In this document: positions 26,257-35,487 of the stretch, piece by piece | Layout of the letters: every line of letters begins with the position of its first letter | Numbering within the stretch: position 1 is the first letter of the stretch | Assembly: GCA_029202545.1 (NCBI GenBank) | Contig: CP119311.1 | Coordinates: 2,976,001-3,040,000, forward strand | From: Candidatus Pseudobacter hemicellulosilyticus | GTDB lineage: Bacteria > Bacteroidota > Bacteroidia > Chitinophagales > Chitinophagaceae | Length of the DNA: 64,000 bases | Reading direction: 5' to 3' | Translations under genes and position numbers: made by a program | The notes under the pieces: model-generated | Databases searched by the model: none | The model's input: the letters and a program-made list of their open reading frames with translations, nothing else | Told to the model about the DNA's origin: nothing

Positions 26257-26284
26257 GGCGGTCGCAGCCGGTCCTGCGACCGCC
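26257..26284 (+). other. Intercistronic hairpin between susD and the enzyme genes
   Basis: GGCGGTCGCAG (26257-26267) pairs perfectly with CTGCGACCGCC (26274-26284) around the loop CCGGTC. It is 13 bp after the susD stop and 14 bp before the lyase ATG, and is not followed by a T tract. This fits an mRNA-stabilising or partially terminating stem that would keep SusCD levels above those of the enzymes. Confidence 0.75.
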
Positions 26285-26298
26285 TAAATCCAAGTATA

Positions 26299-28239
26299 AT
26301 GATCCGATCTGTTCTTCCGCTCCTGCTGCTCCTTTGCTCCGTATCCCTGTCCGCACAGTTATCCCGTAACTGGCTGGCCGGTCAGTATGATACGGCTGTC
26401 CTGCGGCGCTCCCTGCAACCGGCGGCACTGGCCCATGAGTTCCCGGCCTATGCTGACAGGGCCCGCTGGGAAAGCATAACTCCTGTTTACAGGGAGCGGC
26501 TGATCAGAGAAGGGGAGAGCAGGCTGGATTACAAATGGCAGGTAGTGCCGGCCAGCGTATACCTGGAATACGGCCGCAGCGGCAACAGGTATATCCAGGA
26601 GGATCTGTACAATGAAAATATCACGGCCCTTAAACAGCTCGCTTTTGCGGAGCTGGCGGAAGGCAAAGGACGTTTTCTTCCACAGCTGATAGATGGCGCC
26701 TGGGCAGTTTGCGAGATCAGCAGCTGGTCCATCTCCGCCAGTATCAACCTCCAGAAAAAAGGCGGCAGTCTGCCGGATATTACAGAGCCTGTGATTGAGC
26801 TGGGCGCGGGTATCACGGCCAATGCCATGGCCTGGGTATACTACCATTTCAAAGATGCGTTCAATAAGACCAACCCGCTGATAGCACGGCGCATCAAACA
26901 GGAAATTGAGCGCAGGATACTGGTCCCCTATTATACCCGGAATGATCTCTGGTGGATGGCCCTGGATGGCCGGCAGCGAATGGTCAATAACTGGAATATC
27001 TGGCTCAACTACAATGTACTCACCTGCCTGCTGCTGGTGGAAGATGATCCCGGCAAACAACTGACCGGCATTTACAAGACCATGCGGTCGGCCGATCAGT
27101 TCATCAACTATTACAAAGAAGATGGGGCCTGTGAAGAAGGACCGGCGTACTGGTCGCACGCAGGCGGAATGTTATACAATTACCTGTCCATGCTGCGCAC
27201 AGCCACCGGCGGGGCTGTTGACCTGTTTGATAAGCCCCTGGTCAAAAATATTGCCGCCTATATCGGCAAAGCCTATATAGCCGGTAACTGGTTCCTCAAC
27301 TATGCCGATGCGGCTGCACAGCTGCATACAGATCCGGGAATGGTATATGCTTTCGGTAAAGCCACTGGTGATGCTTCGCTGCAGCAATTTGGCGCTTACC
27401 TGGCGCAGCAGGCGCAATGGGAAAACAAAGTGCCGGTGGAAACACTATTTGCCGGTGTGCGCAATCTGTTTGCTGCAAAAGAGATACTGACCATTACTGC
27501 CCAACCATCGCTGCCTGAAGCCGTGTGGCTGAACAATACAGGCATTGCGGTGGCCAGGGACCTTGCCGGTTCGTCCAAAGGTTTTTATTTCTCCGCCCTG
27601 GCCGGCCACAACGCAGAAAGCCATAACCACAACGATGTGGGTACCTGCGTGGTCTTTTATGACGGCCAGCCCATCCTGATCGATGTGGGCAATGAGACCT
27701 ATAATGCCCAGACCTTCGGGCCGCGCCGCTATGCTATCTGGACCATGCGTTCAGCCTATCACAATGTGCCGCTGATCAATGGTGTGGAGCAGCACGAAGG
27801 ACAGCGTTATGCCGCCCGCGCAGTGGCTTTCAGCCATGATCAGAAAGGGGCGAAGTTCAGCCTGGATATAGCGGCTGCTTACCCGGACAGTGCTGCGGTG
27901 CGGGAATGGACCCGGAGTTACCAGCTAAAAAAACAACAGTCCTTTACCATAACAGATAAGTATAACCTTGAAAAGAACAACGGGCAGACAGCGCTGCATT
28001 TTATGACCAGCGCTGCTGTCCGGAGCCTCAGAGACGGTGTGCTGGAGTTGCAGTCGGGCCCGGTGGTCCTGCAACTGCAGTATGATCCGCGGTTGCTGCA
28101 GCCAACTGTGGAAACAGTGCCGGTGAAAGACAAACTGCTGCTGAAAAGCTGGCCGCCGGAGATCCGCCGGATCGTGTTCAGGCTGCGCAGTACAAAGCTG
28201 AGTGGCAGCCACCAGCTGGTGTTGAGAAAAGTCTCCTAA
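26299..28239 (+). CDS. Heparinase II/III family polysaccharide lyase
   Basis: A 646-residue exported enzyme (signal peptide ending SLSAQ, about 1-20). The N-terminal part is an alpha/alpha toroid with WWMALDGRQRMVNNWNIWLNYNVL and CEEGPAYWSHAGG. From about residue 400 comes the heparinase II/III C-terminal beta domain, with HNAESHNHNDVGTCVVFYDGQPILIDVGNETY. The NHND motif holds the catalytic and zinc-binding residues. Such lyases cut uronic-acid-containing chains by beta-elimination, leaving an unsaturated end that the adjacent GH88 enzyme can remove. Exact substrate (heparan sulfate, other glycosaminoglycan, alginate-like) cannot be fixed from sequence. Confidence 0.9.
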   Translation: MIRSVLPLLLLLCSVSLSAQLSRNWLAGQYDTAVLRRSLQPAALAHEFPAYADRARWESITPVYRERLIREGESRLDYKWQVVPASVYLEYGRSGNRYIQEDLYNENITALKQLAFAELAEGKGRFLPQLIDGAWAVCEISSWSISASINLQKKGGSLPDITEPVIELGAGITANAMAWVYYHFKDAFNKTNPLIARRIKQEIERRILVPYYTRNDLWWMALDGRQRMVNNWNIWLNYNVLTCLLLVEDDPGKQLTGIYKTMRSADQFINYYKEDGACEEGPAYWSHAGGMLYNYLSMLRTATGGAVDLFDKPLVKNIAAYIGKAYIAGNWFLNYADAAAQLHTDPGMVYAFGKATGDASLQQFGAYLAQQAQWENKVPVETLFAGVRNLFAAKEILTITAQPSLPEAVWLNNTGIAVARDLAGSSKGFYFSALAGHNAESHNHNDVGTCVVFYDGQPILIDVGNETYNAQTFGPRRYAIWTMRSAYHNVPLINGVEQHEGQRYAARAVAFSHDQKGAKFSLDIAAAYPDSAAVREWTRSYQLKKQQSFTITDKYNLEKNNGQTALHFMTSAAVRSLRDGVLELQSGPVVLQLQYDPRLLQPTVETVPVKDKLLLKSWPPEIRRIVFRLRSTKLSGSHQLVLRKVS

Positions 28240-28258
28240 CTATATTAAACAGCTATTG

Positions 28259-29524
28259 ATGAAGTATTTTATTGGTCCTTTAATGGCAGGAGTGATCCTG
28301 GTGGCCTCCTTTTGCAGTGGCCGGGATGAGAACGGCTTTGTACAACAGAACCTGGACTTTGCTGACAGCCAGTTGAAAGCCATGCTGCTTGCCCTGGACG
28401 TGGAACCCAACCGCATTGATAATTTCCCGCGCACCACTGACGGCCAGGGAAAAATGGTGACCACCAATATGTACGACTGGACTCCCGGCTTCTTCCCCGG
28501 CAGCCTCTGGTATGCCTACCAGAACAAGGCCGATGCAGCTATGAAAGCCGCCGCCATCCGCTGGACGGAAAAACTGGAGCCGCTCAAAGATTTCAAGGAC
28601 CACCACGACCTGGGCTTCATGATGTATTGCAGTTATGGCAATGCCTACCGGCTTACTGATAACCAGCAGTACCGGGATCACCTGGTGCAGGCAGCCCGCT
28701 CTCTCTGCACACGTTTCAATCCCACCGTGGGTTGTATCAAATCCTGGAATAAGTTCCAGTCCTGGCACGGTGAAACAGCTTACTATTTCCCCGTGATCAT
28801 TGACAATATGATGAACCTGGAACTGCTGTTCTTTGCTACGGAAGTAACGGGCGACAGCTCCTTTTACAAAATAGCGGTGACACATGCAGACAATACCCTC
28901 AGGTACCAGTTCCGGGAGGACCACAGCTCGTATCATGTAGTGTGTTATGACACCCTCACCGGTAAAGTGCTGGGCCGCGAGACGGCGCAGGGCTTTGCGG
29001 ACAACAGTACCTGGTCGCGCGGGCAGGCCTGGGCCATCTATGGTTATACCATGACCTACCGCAAGACCAAAGATCCGCGCTACCTGCAAGCTGCTATGGG
29101 TATGGCTGATTTTTACCTTGGTCACCGGAACCTGCCGGCCGATAAAGTGCCTTACTGGGATTTCAATATCGGGCAGTCCGGTTATACACCCGGTGTGCGT
29201 TCCTATGCCGTAAAGGAAAGCTCTGCATTGCGTGATGTGTCTGCCGCAGCCATTACTACCTCCGGTCTGTTTGAGCTGAGCCAGTATGCAGGTGATCAGG
29301 GACCCCGTTACAAACAGGCGGCTATCGATATGCTGCATGTGCTGGCCAGCCCTGCCTATAAAGCCAGTCCCGGCGAGAACGGTCATTTCCTCTTAAAACA
29401 TAGTGTAGGCAGTATCCCGCACCAGACCGAGATAGATGTGCCGCTGGTATATGCCGATTATTATTTCCTGGAAGCCCTGCATCGCTACAAACAATTGCTG
29501 CAGGGCAAAGACCTGCTTCATTAA
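28259..29524 (+). CDS. GH88 unsaturated glucuronyl hydrolase
   Basis: A 421-residue enzyme (ATG at 28259; a TTG at 28256 is also in frame) that removes the 4,5-unsaturated uronic acid left by polysaccharide lyases through vinyl-ether hydration. The N-terminal CSG region suggests export as a lipoprotein (SFCSG, Cys about 20). The alpha6/alpha6-barrel motifs are DWTPGFFPGSLWYAYQ, HHDLGFMMYCSYG with Asp117, and FPVIIDNMMNLELL with Asp182. These two Asp residues match the catalytic pair of UGL enzymes. STWSRGQAWAIYGYTM is also present. It is 19 bp after the lyase gene, clearly one operon. Confidence 0.93.
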   Translation: MKYFIGPLMAGVILVASFCSGRDENGFVQQNLDFADSQLKAMLLALDVEPNRIDNFPRTTDGQGKMVTTNMYDWTPGFFPGSLWYAYQNKADAAMKAAAIRWTEKLEPLKDFKDHHDLGFMMYCSYGNAYRLTDNQQYRDHLVQAARSLCTRFNPTVGCIKSWNKFQSWHGETAYYFPVIIDNMMNLELLFFATEVTGDSSFYKIAVTHADNTLRYQFREDHSSYHVVCYDTLTGKVLGRETAQGFADNSTWSRGQAWAIYGYTMTYRKTKDPRYLQAAMGMADFYLGHRNLPADKVPYWDFNIGQSGYTPGVRSYAVKESSALRDVSAAAITTSGLFELSQYAGDQGPRYKQAAIDMLHVLASPAYKASPGENGHFLLKHSVGSIPHQTEIDVPLVYADYYFLEALHRYKQLLQGKDLLH

Positions 29525-29539
29525 ACCAACCAACTGCTT

Positions 29540-30568
29540 ATGTCTTCATCCACCCGCAGAAAATTTTTGCAGCGAACCCTGGTATTGCCTGCTGGCCTGC
29601 TGCCCGGCGTTACTTTGTTCAGCAATACCAAACCCCGGCAGTCCGGCAACAATGGGCCTGTGGTGGTGTCCACCTGGAGTTCGGGCAAAGTGGCCAATGC
29701 CGCCGCCTGGCCGTTCTTAGGGAAAGAAGGGCATGCCCTTGACGCCGTGGAGAATGGTGTGCGTGTGATTGAGGCCGATCCCAGATACCAGACCGTAGGT
29801 TATGGCGGCCTGCCGGACCGTGATGGCCGGGTGACGCTGGACGCCTGCATCATGGACGAGCAATATCGCTGTGGCTCCGTCATGTGCCTGGAGCATATCA
29901 AACATCCTATCTCGGTGGCGCGGCTCATCATGGAAAAAACACCGCATATCATCCTGGTGGGAGAGGGTGCTTTACGTTTTGCGCTGGCCAATGGGTTTAC
30001 CAAAGAGAACCTGCTGACGCCGGAAGCGGAGAAAGCCTGGAAAGAGTGGCTGAAGACTTCCAACTATGCACCGGTGATCAATATTGAGGACCAGGTGTAC
30101 AATAAGCACACTGATCCTATGCCGGGAGGACCGGATAATCACGATACTATTGGCATGCTTGCTATAGATGCCGCGGGCAGGATGAGCGGCGCCTGTACCA
30201 CCAGTGGGCTGGCGTACAAAATGCAGGGGCGCGTGGGGGATTCCCCTGTGATTGGTTCGGGGCTGTATGTGGATGGAGAAGCCGGCGCCGCCACTGCTTC
30301 GGGCGTGGGAGAAGAAGTGATCCGGATTGTGGGCGCCCACCTGGTGGTGGAACTGATACGCCAGGGGCATGACCCCGAAGCCGCCTGTAAGCAGGCCGTA
30401 GAGCGCATTATCCGGCGCAACCCGGTAAAGGCTAAAGCCATCCAGGTGGGTTTCCTGGCCCTGAGCAGGTCCGGTCAGCATGGCGCTTATGCATTGCAGA
30501 AAGGATTTACCTATGCGGTAAAAACCACCGCCGGGGAAAGTATTATTGCTGCGAAAAGTATTTACTAA
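29540..30568 (+). CDS. N4-(beta-N-acetylglucosaminyl)-L-asparaginase (Ntn hydrolase)
   Basis: A 342-residue glycosylasparaginase that splits the GlcNAc-Asn link left after glycoprotein digestion. It starts with a Tat-like leader (STRRKFLQRTLVLPAGLLPG), so it acts outside the cytoplasm. The precursor is expected to cleave itself between Asp202 and Thr203 (NHDTIGMLAID), making Thr203 the N-terminal nucleophile. RVGDSPVIGSGLYVDGEAGAATASGVGEE is the substrate-binding region of the family. It lies 15 bp after GH88 and suggests that the target of this PUL includes N-linked glycoprotein. Confidence 0.92.
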   Translation: MSSSTRRKFLQRTLVLPAGLLPGVTLFSNTKPRQSGNNGPVVVSTWSSGKVANAAAWPFLGKEGHALDAVENGVRVIEADPRYQTVGYGGLPDRDGRVTLDACIMDEQYRCGSVMCLEHIKHPISVARLIMEKTPHIILVGEGALRFALANGFTKENLLTPEAEKAWKEWLKTSNYAPVINIEDQVYNKHTDPMPGGPDNHDTIGMLAIDAAGRMSGACTTSGLAYKMQGRVGDSPVIGSGLYVDGEAGAATASGVGEEVIRIVGAHLVVELIRQGHDPEAACKQAVERIIRRNPVKAKAIQVGFLALSRSGQHGAYALQKGFTYAVKTTAGESIIAAKSIY

Positions 30569-30584
30569 AAACAATAAAGAATCT

Positions 30585-31307
30585 ATGGCTGCTGCAAAAT
30601 TTGAACTGTGCGCCTTTAATATCCAGTCCTGCCTGATAGCAGAAAAACTGGGCGTTTACCGTGTAGAGCTTTGTGATAATCCGGTGGAGGGTGGTACCAC
30701 ACCTGGTTATGGTACTATTCAAAGGACCCGTGAAAGGATCTCCATCAAACTGTATCCTATCCTCCGCCCGCGCTGCGGGAATTATTACTATGACGAAGAT
30801 GAGCTGGCCATCTTGAAAACAGATATTGCCAAATGCAAAGAGCTGGGCTGTGATGGTATCTCCATCGGCATACAGCGTATTGACGGTACCATTGATGTGG
30901 AGCAGCTGAGCCGCTTTGTGGAATGGGCCTATCCCATGGGTGTTACCTGCAACAGGGCTTTTGACGCTACGCCGGATCCTTTCCAGGCCCTGGAAGATAT
31001 TGTGCGCAGCGGCTGCGAGCGTATCCTTACTTCCGGGCAGCTGAGCGGTGCGCCTGAGGCCGGCGAGCTGCTGGGCAAACTGGTGAAGCAGGCGGGCAAC
31101 AGGATCAGCATCATGCCCGGCGCCGGGATCAATGCAGGGAATATTGCAACACTGCGGGAGGAATCGGGCGCTCATGAGTTCCATGGCTCTGTCCGCAAAG
31201 TGATCCCCAACAATATGCAGTTTGCCAATCCACTGGTACTTGATTATGGTAATGTATATCTTCCTGATGAAGAACAATTGACCGCCATACTACATGCCCT
31301 GGATTAA
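30585..31307 (+). CDS. cutC: CutC family protein
   Basis: A 240-residue TIM-barrel protein of the CutC family, named for copper homeostasis in E. coli although its enzymatic role is unsettled. Motifs: KFELCAFNIQSCLIAEKLGVYRVELCDNPVEGGTTPGYG, LYPILRPRCGNYYY, GCDGISIGI, CNRAFDATPDPFQALEDI, GCERILTSGQ and IMPGAGINAGNI. The frame is open from 30546, but the ATG at 30585 starts just before the first strand and clears the previous stop (30568). Linkage of cutC with glycosylasparaginase and glycosidase genes recurs in Bacteroidota PULs, hinting at a sugar-related role. Confidence 0.9.
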   Translation: MAAAKFELCAFNIQSCLIAEKLGVYRVELCDNPVEGGTTPGYGTIQRTRERISIKLYPILRPRCGNYYYDEDELAILKTDIAKCKELGCDGISIGIQRIDGTIDVEQLSRFVEWAYPMGVTCNRAFDATPDPFQALEDIVRSGCERILTSGQLSGAPEAGELLGKLVKQAGNRISIMPGAGINAGNIATLREESGAHEFHGSVRKVIPNNMQFANPLVLDYGNVYLPDEEQLTAILHALD

Positions 31308-31365
31308 AGAGGGATGAAATCAGTTTTTTCCAGGTGTGAATGGCTTATCTTACCGCCGAACCAAC

Positions 31366-34300
31366 ATGCTTTCCATGAAACAATCCCTGATCTTATTATC
31401 GTTGATGAGCATGGGGCAACTGCTGCAGGCGCAGAGTGTTGCTCCGGCCGAGTGGGAAAACCCACAGATCTTCGGCATTAACAAGGAAGCTCCCCGCGCA
31501 ACAGCATTACCGTACGACAGCGAAACTGCGGCCAGGGCCGATCAGTACACAGCTTCTCCTTATTACAGGAGCCTCAACGGCCAATGGAAATTCAACTGGG
31601 TGAAGAAACCCGCCGACCGGCCCGTTGATTTTTACCGGGAAGAGTATGATGTGAGCAAATGGAAAGAGTTCCCTGTACCCGGCAACTGGGAAATTAACGG
31701 TTATGGCACACCGATATATACTAATATCACCTATCCTTTTCCCAAAAATCCGCCGTATATAGACCATAAGGATAACCCGGTGGGCAGTTACAAACGTTCT
31801 TTTGAACTACCTGCCGGCTGGAACGGCCGCCGCATATTCCTGCATTTTGAAAGCGGCGTGGCCGCCATGTATATCTGGATCAACGGTCAGAAAATAGGCT
31901 ATAGTGAAGACGCCAAGAACCCGGCGGAATTTGATATTACCGAATATGTAAAGACCGGGAAGAACAATATTGCCATAGAAGCCTATCGCTGGAGCGATGG
32001 CTCTTATATGGAAGACCAGGATATGTGGCGCTTCTCGGGCTTCGATAGAAGCATTTACCTCTACAGCACCGACCAGCTGCGTATCCAGGATTTTTTTGTA
32101 CACACGCATTTTCCCGATGCCAGCCTGCGCTCCGCCGAGCTGAGCGTGGAACTGCAACTGAAAAAATACAGTCCTGTCCTGAATGCAACTGTACAGCTGC
32201 AGCTGCTGGATGCCGCCGGCAAAAAAGTAGCGGACCGTACGGCGCCCGTTACTATGGGCGTGGAAAGTATAAGTTCCGTCAGTCTTAAACAGCTGGTGAA
32301 ACAACCCAAACTCTGGAGTAATGAGACACCGGTGCTTTATACTTTACTGCTGACCCTGAAGAGCAAGGAGGGACGGATAATAGAAGCCACCTCCACCAGG
32401 ATCGGTTTCCGGAAAGTGGAGATCAAAGGTGGGCAGCTGCAGGTGAATGGCAAGGCCATCCTGGTTCGTGGCGTGAACCTGCATGAGTTCAATTACAAAA
32501 CAGGACATGTACAGGATGAGGCTACCATGCGCCGGGATATTGCGCTGATGAAGCAGCACAATATCAACGCTGTCCGTACCAGCCACTACCCCCAGGCCCC
32601 GCTCTGGTACAAGCTCTGCGATGAATACGGCTTATTCCTGGTGGATGAGGCCAATATTGAGAACCATGGCATGGGCGTGTCCTATGACCGTGGCCTGGAT
32701 ACAAGCCGTCACCCCGCTTACCAGCCCGAATGGGCCGGGGCGCACCGGGATCGCATTGTCCGGCTGCTGGAGCGCGACAAGAACCATCCTTCCGTGATCA
32801 TCTGGAGCATGGGCAATGAATGCGGCAACGGCCAGGTGTTCCATGAGATGTACGACTGGCTCAAAAAGCGTGACCCTTCCCGGCCTGTATTGTTTGAGCA
32901 GGCCGAAGAGCACCGCAATACTGATATTGTAAGTCCCATGTACCCCAGCATGGACTATATGAAAGAATATGCTGCCCGTAAGGACGTGACCCGTCCCTAT
33001 ATCATGTGTGAGTACTCCCATGCCATGGGCAACAGCAATGGTAATTTCCAGGAGTATTTTGACATCATGGCCGCCGGCAAACATATGCAGGGCGGCTTTA
33101 TCTGGGAATGGCTGAACCATGGCCTGCCTGCTGTGGATGAGTCAGGCAGGAACTACTGGGCCTATGGTGGCGATATTGGCGGCTACCAGTATACCAATGA
33201 TAACAATTTCTGTATGGATGGCCTGGTGACCCCGGACCGTAAGCCGCATCCCGGTATGGCGGAAGTAAAGAAAGTATACCAGGATATCCTGTTCCATCCC
33301 AAAGACCTGTCCAAAGGATTGATCAGCGTTACCAATCGCTTCCTCTACCGTGACCTGGCTTCCTATACGTTTAAATGGATCCTGCGCCGCAACGGGCTGC
33401 TGGTCAAATCGGGCGAGCTGGCCATCAGCCAACCCGCCGGCACTACCCGCACCGTCCGCGTACCGTATACCATACTGAATCCCCAGCCCGGCCAGGAGTT
33501 CTGGCTGGAACTATATGCTTACACCAAGAACGGCACCGAAATGGTGCCTGCGGAGCATGAAGTGGCCCGCGAGCAGTTCCTGCTGCAGGGTGATTATTTT
33601 GCGGCGCAGCCTGCTGCCAGCGGCGCAATTCCTGTAAAGGACATGGAGACCCTGCTGGAGCTGGGACCTGCCGGCAGGAAAGTGCTTTTCAATAAGATCA
33701 ATGGAGAACTGCTGTATTTTGGCTACAACGGCAGGCGGCTGCTGAACGGCAGCCCTGAGCCTGATTTCTGGCGGGCGCCTACCGATAATGATTTTGGCGC
33801 TGATATGCAGTATAAGCTGAATGCCTGGCGTATGGCCGGCCGGAACAGGCAGTTCAAAAAAATGGATATCCGGAAAGAAGAGGGCCAGGTAGTGGTAACG
33901 GTCCTGTATAACCTGGTGGATGTGCCCGGCAACTACACGCTCACCTACACGGTGACGGCTGATGGTAAACTGCAGGTGGATGCCGACTGGCAGTCCACTG
34001 CTGCACATACGCCTGAACTGCCGCGGTTTGGCATGTTATGGCGGCTGCCCGCTGAGTTTGATCAGTTCAGCTACCTGGGCCGCGGTCCCTGGGAGAATTA
34101 TGCAGACCGAAATACATCGAGTTTTATAGGAGAGTACAGCAGTTCTGTAGCGGAGCAGGCGGTGCCCTATTTCCGGCCACAGGAAAATGGCAATAAAACG
34201 GATGTGCGCTGGTGTTCCCTGACGGATAAAAATGGCTTCGGCATCCGGGTTACAGGGAAGCAGCCGCTGAGTGTGAAAGTGGCCAATAACCCGGCAGAGG

Positions 34301-34494
34301 ACCTGGATCCGGGTATGTCTAAAAAGCAGCAACACCCCAAGGATGTGCTGCCGCGCCCGGAAGTATTCCTGAACCTGGACCTGCGCCAGCGCGGTGTGGG
34401 TGGGGATAATAGCTGGGGCGCTGATCCGCATCCGCCCTACCAGTTAACGGAGAAAAGTTACCGCTATGGATTTGTGATTGAGGCAATACAGTAA
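31366..34494 (+). CDS. GH2 beta-galactosidase-type glycoside hydrolase
   Basis: A 1042-residue exported GH2 enzyme of LacZ architecture: signal peptide (ending LLQAQ, about 1-23), sugar-binding domain (about 50-215), Ig-like domain, TIM barrel (about 320-610), and beta-galactosidase small-chain domain (about 760-1040). The acid/base Glu485 is in IWSMGNECGNG and the nucleophile Glu549 in YIMCEYSHAMGNSNG. Starts at 31336 (GTG) or 31375 (ATG) are alternatives; 31366 keeps a good signal peptide. It closes the PUL operon before a strong terminator. Likely releases a terminal beta-linked hexose or uronate from the oligosaccharide. Confidence 0.93.
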   Translation: MLSMKQSLILLSLMSMGQLLQAQSVAPAEWENPQIFGINKEAPRATALPYDSETAARADQYTASPYYRSLNGQWKFNWVKKPADRPVDFYREEYDVSKWKEFPVPGNWEINGYGTPIYTNITYPFPKNPPYIDHKDNPVGSYKRSFELPAGWNGRRIFLHFESGVAAMYIWINGQKIGYSEDAKNPAEFDITEYVKTGKNNIAIEAYRWSDGSYMEDQDMWRFSGFDRSIYLYSTDQLRIQDFFVHTHFPDASLRSAELSVELQLKKYSPVLNATVQLQLLDAAGKKVADRTAPVTMGVESISSVSLKQLVKQPKLWSNETPVLYTLLLTLKSKEGRIIEATSTRIGFRKVEIKGGQLQVNGKAILVRGVNLHEFNYKTGHVQDEATMRRDIALMKQHNINAVRTSHYPQAPLWYKLCDEYGLFLVDEANIENHGMGVSYDRGLDTSRHPAYQPEWAGAHRDRIVRLLERDKNHPSVIIWSMGNECGNGQVFHEMYDWLKKRDPSRPVLFEQAEEHRNTDIVSPMYPSMDYMKEYAARKDVTRPYIMCEYSHAMGNSNGNFQEYFDIMAAGKHMQGGFIWEWLNHGLPAVDESGRNYWAYGGDIGGYQYTNDNNFCMDGLVTPDRKPHPGMAEVKKVYQDILFHPKDLSKGLISVTNRFLYRDLASYTFKWILRRNGLLVKSGELAISQPAGTTRTVRVPYTILNPQPGQEFWLELYAYTKNGTEMVPAEHEVAREQFLLQGDYFAAQPAASGAIPVKDMETLLELGPAGRKVLFNKINGELLYFGYNGRRLLNGSPEPDFWRAPTDNDFGADMQYKLNAWRMAGRNRQFKKMDIRKEEGQVVVTVLYNLVDVPGNYTLTYTVTADGKLQVDADWQSTAAHTPELPRFGMLWRLPAEFDQFSYLGRGPWENYADRNTSSFIGEYSSSVAEQAVPYFRPQENGNKTDVRWCSLTDKNGFGIRVTGKQPLSVKVANNPAEDLDPGMSKKQQHPKDVLPRPEVFLNLDLRQRGVGGDNSWGADPHPPYQLTEKSYRYGFVIEAIQ

Positions 34495-34521
34495 TGGCTG
34501 CGTCAGCAGATCTGCAATAAC

Positions 34522-34552
34522 AAAGAGCCCCCGGAGATCCCGGGGGCTCTTT
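34522..34552. terminator. Strong bidirectional terminator after the PUL
   Basis: AAAGAGCCCCCGG (34522-34534) and CCGGGGGCTCTTT (34540-34552) form a 13-bp perfect stem with loop AGATC. A and T tracts flank it on both sides, so it can end the PUL transcript on the plus strand and the ppa transcript on the minus strand. Confidence 0.85.
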
Positions 34553-34721
34553 CATTGACTGGAAAAATTTCAATTGGCTGAAAAGGTCAGTCGCCTGGAA
34601 AAATGTTTTTCAGTTTGTCTGTTTGTCAACTGTCTGGTGGCGGCCATTTATTGCGGGTGCTTTTTGTGCAGTGGTCCCGCTGGTTGGTTGGGTGTTGGCT
34701 ATCCTGGGATATGGGTGACCG

Positions 34722-35264
34722 TTATTTCCTGAAATTCTCTTTGTACAGGTCAACGGCGTTCTGGATCACTTTAACGGCCAGGTCTTTGTTGCCGAACTCT
34801 TCCACGCGAACGGTCTTGTTTTCGAGTTTCTTGTATTCTTCAAAGAAGTGGCGGAGTTCATTGAAGAAGTGCGGGGGCAGCTCTTCCATATTGTTGTAGT
34901 GGTTTACGCCGGGATCGTTGGCGGCTACGGCAATGATCTTATCGTCCGCATCTCCGCTGTCCACCATTTGCATGACGCCCACAACTTTGGCTTCCATAAG
35001 GCAGAGGGCCTGTACGGGCAGTGTGGTGATCACCAGGATGTCCAGCGGATCCTTATCGTCCCCATAGGTCTGGGGGATAAAGCCATAGTTACAGGGGTAA
35101 TAGAAGGAAGAATAGATTACCCGGTCCAGTTTTAGCAGGCCGCTGTCCTTATCGATCTCATACTTTGCGCGGGAACCCTGCGGGATTTCGATCACGGCAT
35201 TCACGAACTCGGGCGCCCGTTCGCCATAGGGTACCCCATGCCAGGGGTGGGAAACTGTAATCAT
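34722..35264 (-). CDS. ppa: Inorganic pyrophosphatase (family I)
   Basis: A 180-residue cytosolic enzyme that hydrolyses pyrophosphate to phosphate. The signature GDDKDPLDILVI carries the metal-binding aspartates; VIEIPQGSRAKYEID, YPCNYGFIPQTYGDDKDP and KVIQNAVDLYKE follow the family. The frame is open to 35321, but the ATG at 35264 gives the normal length and leaves the promoter (35292-35322) upstream. Upstream codons would run through the -7 box. It is a single-gene unit. Confidence 0.93.
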   Translation of the reverse strand: MITVSHPWHGVPYGERAPEFVNAVIEIPQGSRAKYEIDKDSGLLKLDRVIYSSFYYPCNYGFIPQTYGDDKDPLDILVITTLPVQALCLMEAKVVGVMQMVDSGDADDKIIAVAANDPGVNHYNNMEELPPHFFNELRHFFEEYKKLENKTVRVEEFGNKDLAVKVIQNAVDLYKENFRK

Positions 35265-35291
35265 ACTGCCAGTAAATTTTATAGATTTCTG

Positions 35292-35322
35292 CAAACCTAC
35301 CACAAAAGAAGAAGGCGGCAAA
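35292..35322 (-). promoter_or_regulatory. Consensus Bacteroidota promoter of ppa
   Basis: On the minus strand: TTTG (35322-35319), 19 bases, then TAGGTTTG (35299-35292). Both elements match the -33/-7 consensus TTTG...TAnnTTTG with normal spacing, 27 bp before the ppa ATG at 35264. Confidence 0.8.
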
Positions 35323-35441
35323 GCCCGGCGCTGCCGTTACAGTAAAATAACAGGGCCGGATGGCCATTATGGCCGGGAATTGGTGGGGAGGGGCGGGAAA
35401 AGGAGCGGGGGCGGTAGAAGCCCGGCTGCGGGCTGTGGCTG

Positions 35442-35480
35442 CCTGGAATGCCGGGCTGGCTTGCAGCTGGGCATTCCAGG
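35442..35480 (-). other. Inverted repeat downstream of the DUF4878-like lipoprotein gene
   Basis: CCTGGAATGCC (35442-35452) and GGCATTCCAGG (35470-35480) form an 11-bp perfect stem with a 17-base loop, 7 bp past the stop of the minus-strand lipoprotein gene. No T tract follows. It may be a factor-dependent or weak terminator, or protect the mRNA 3' end. Confidence 0.5.
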
Positions 35481-35487
35481 GCAAGGA

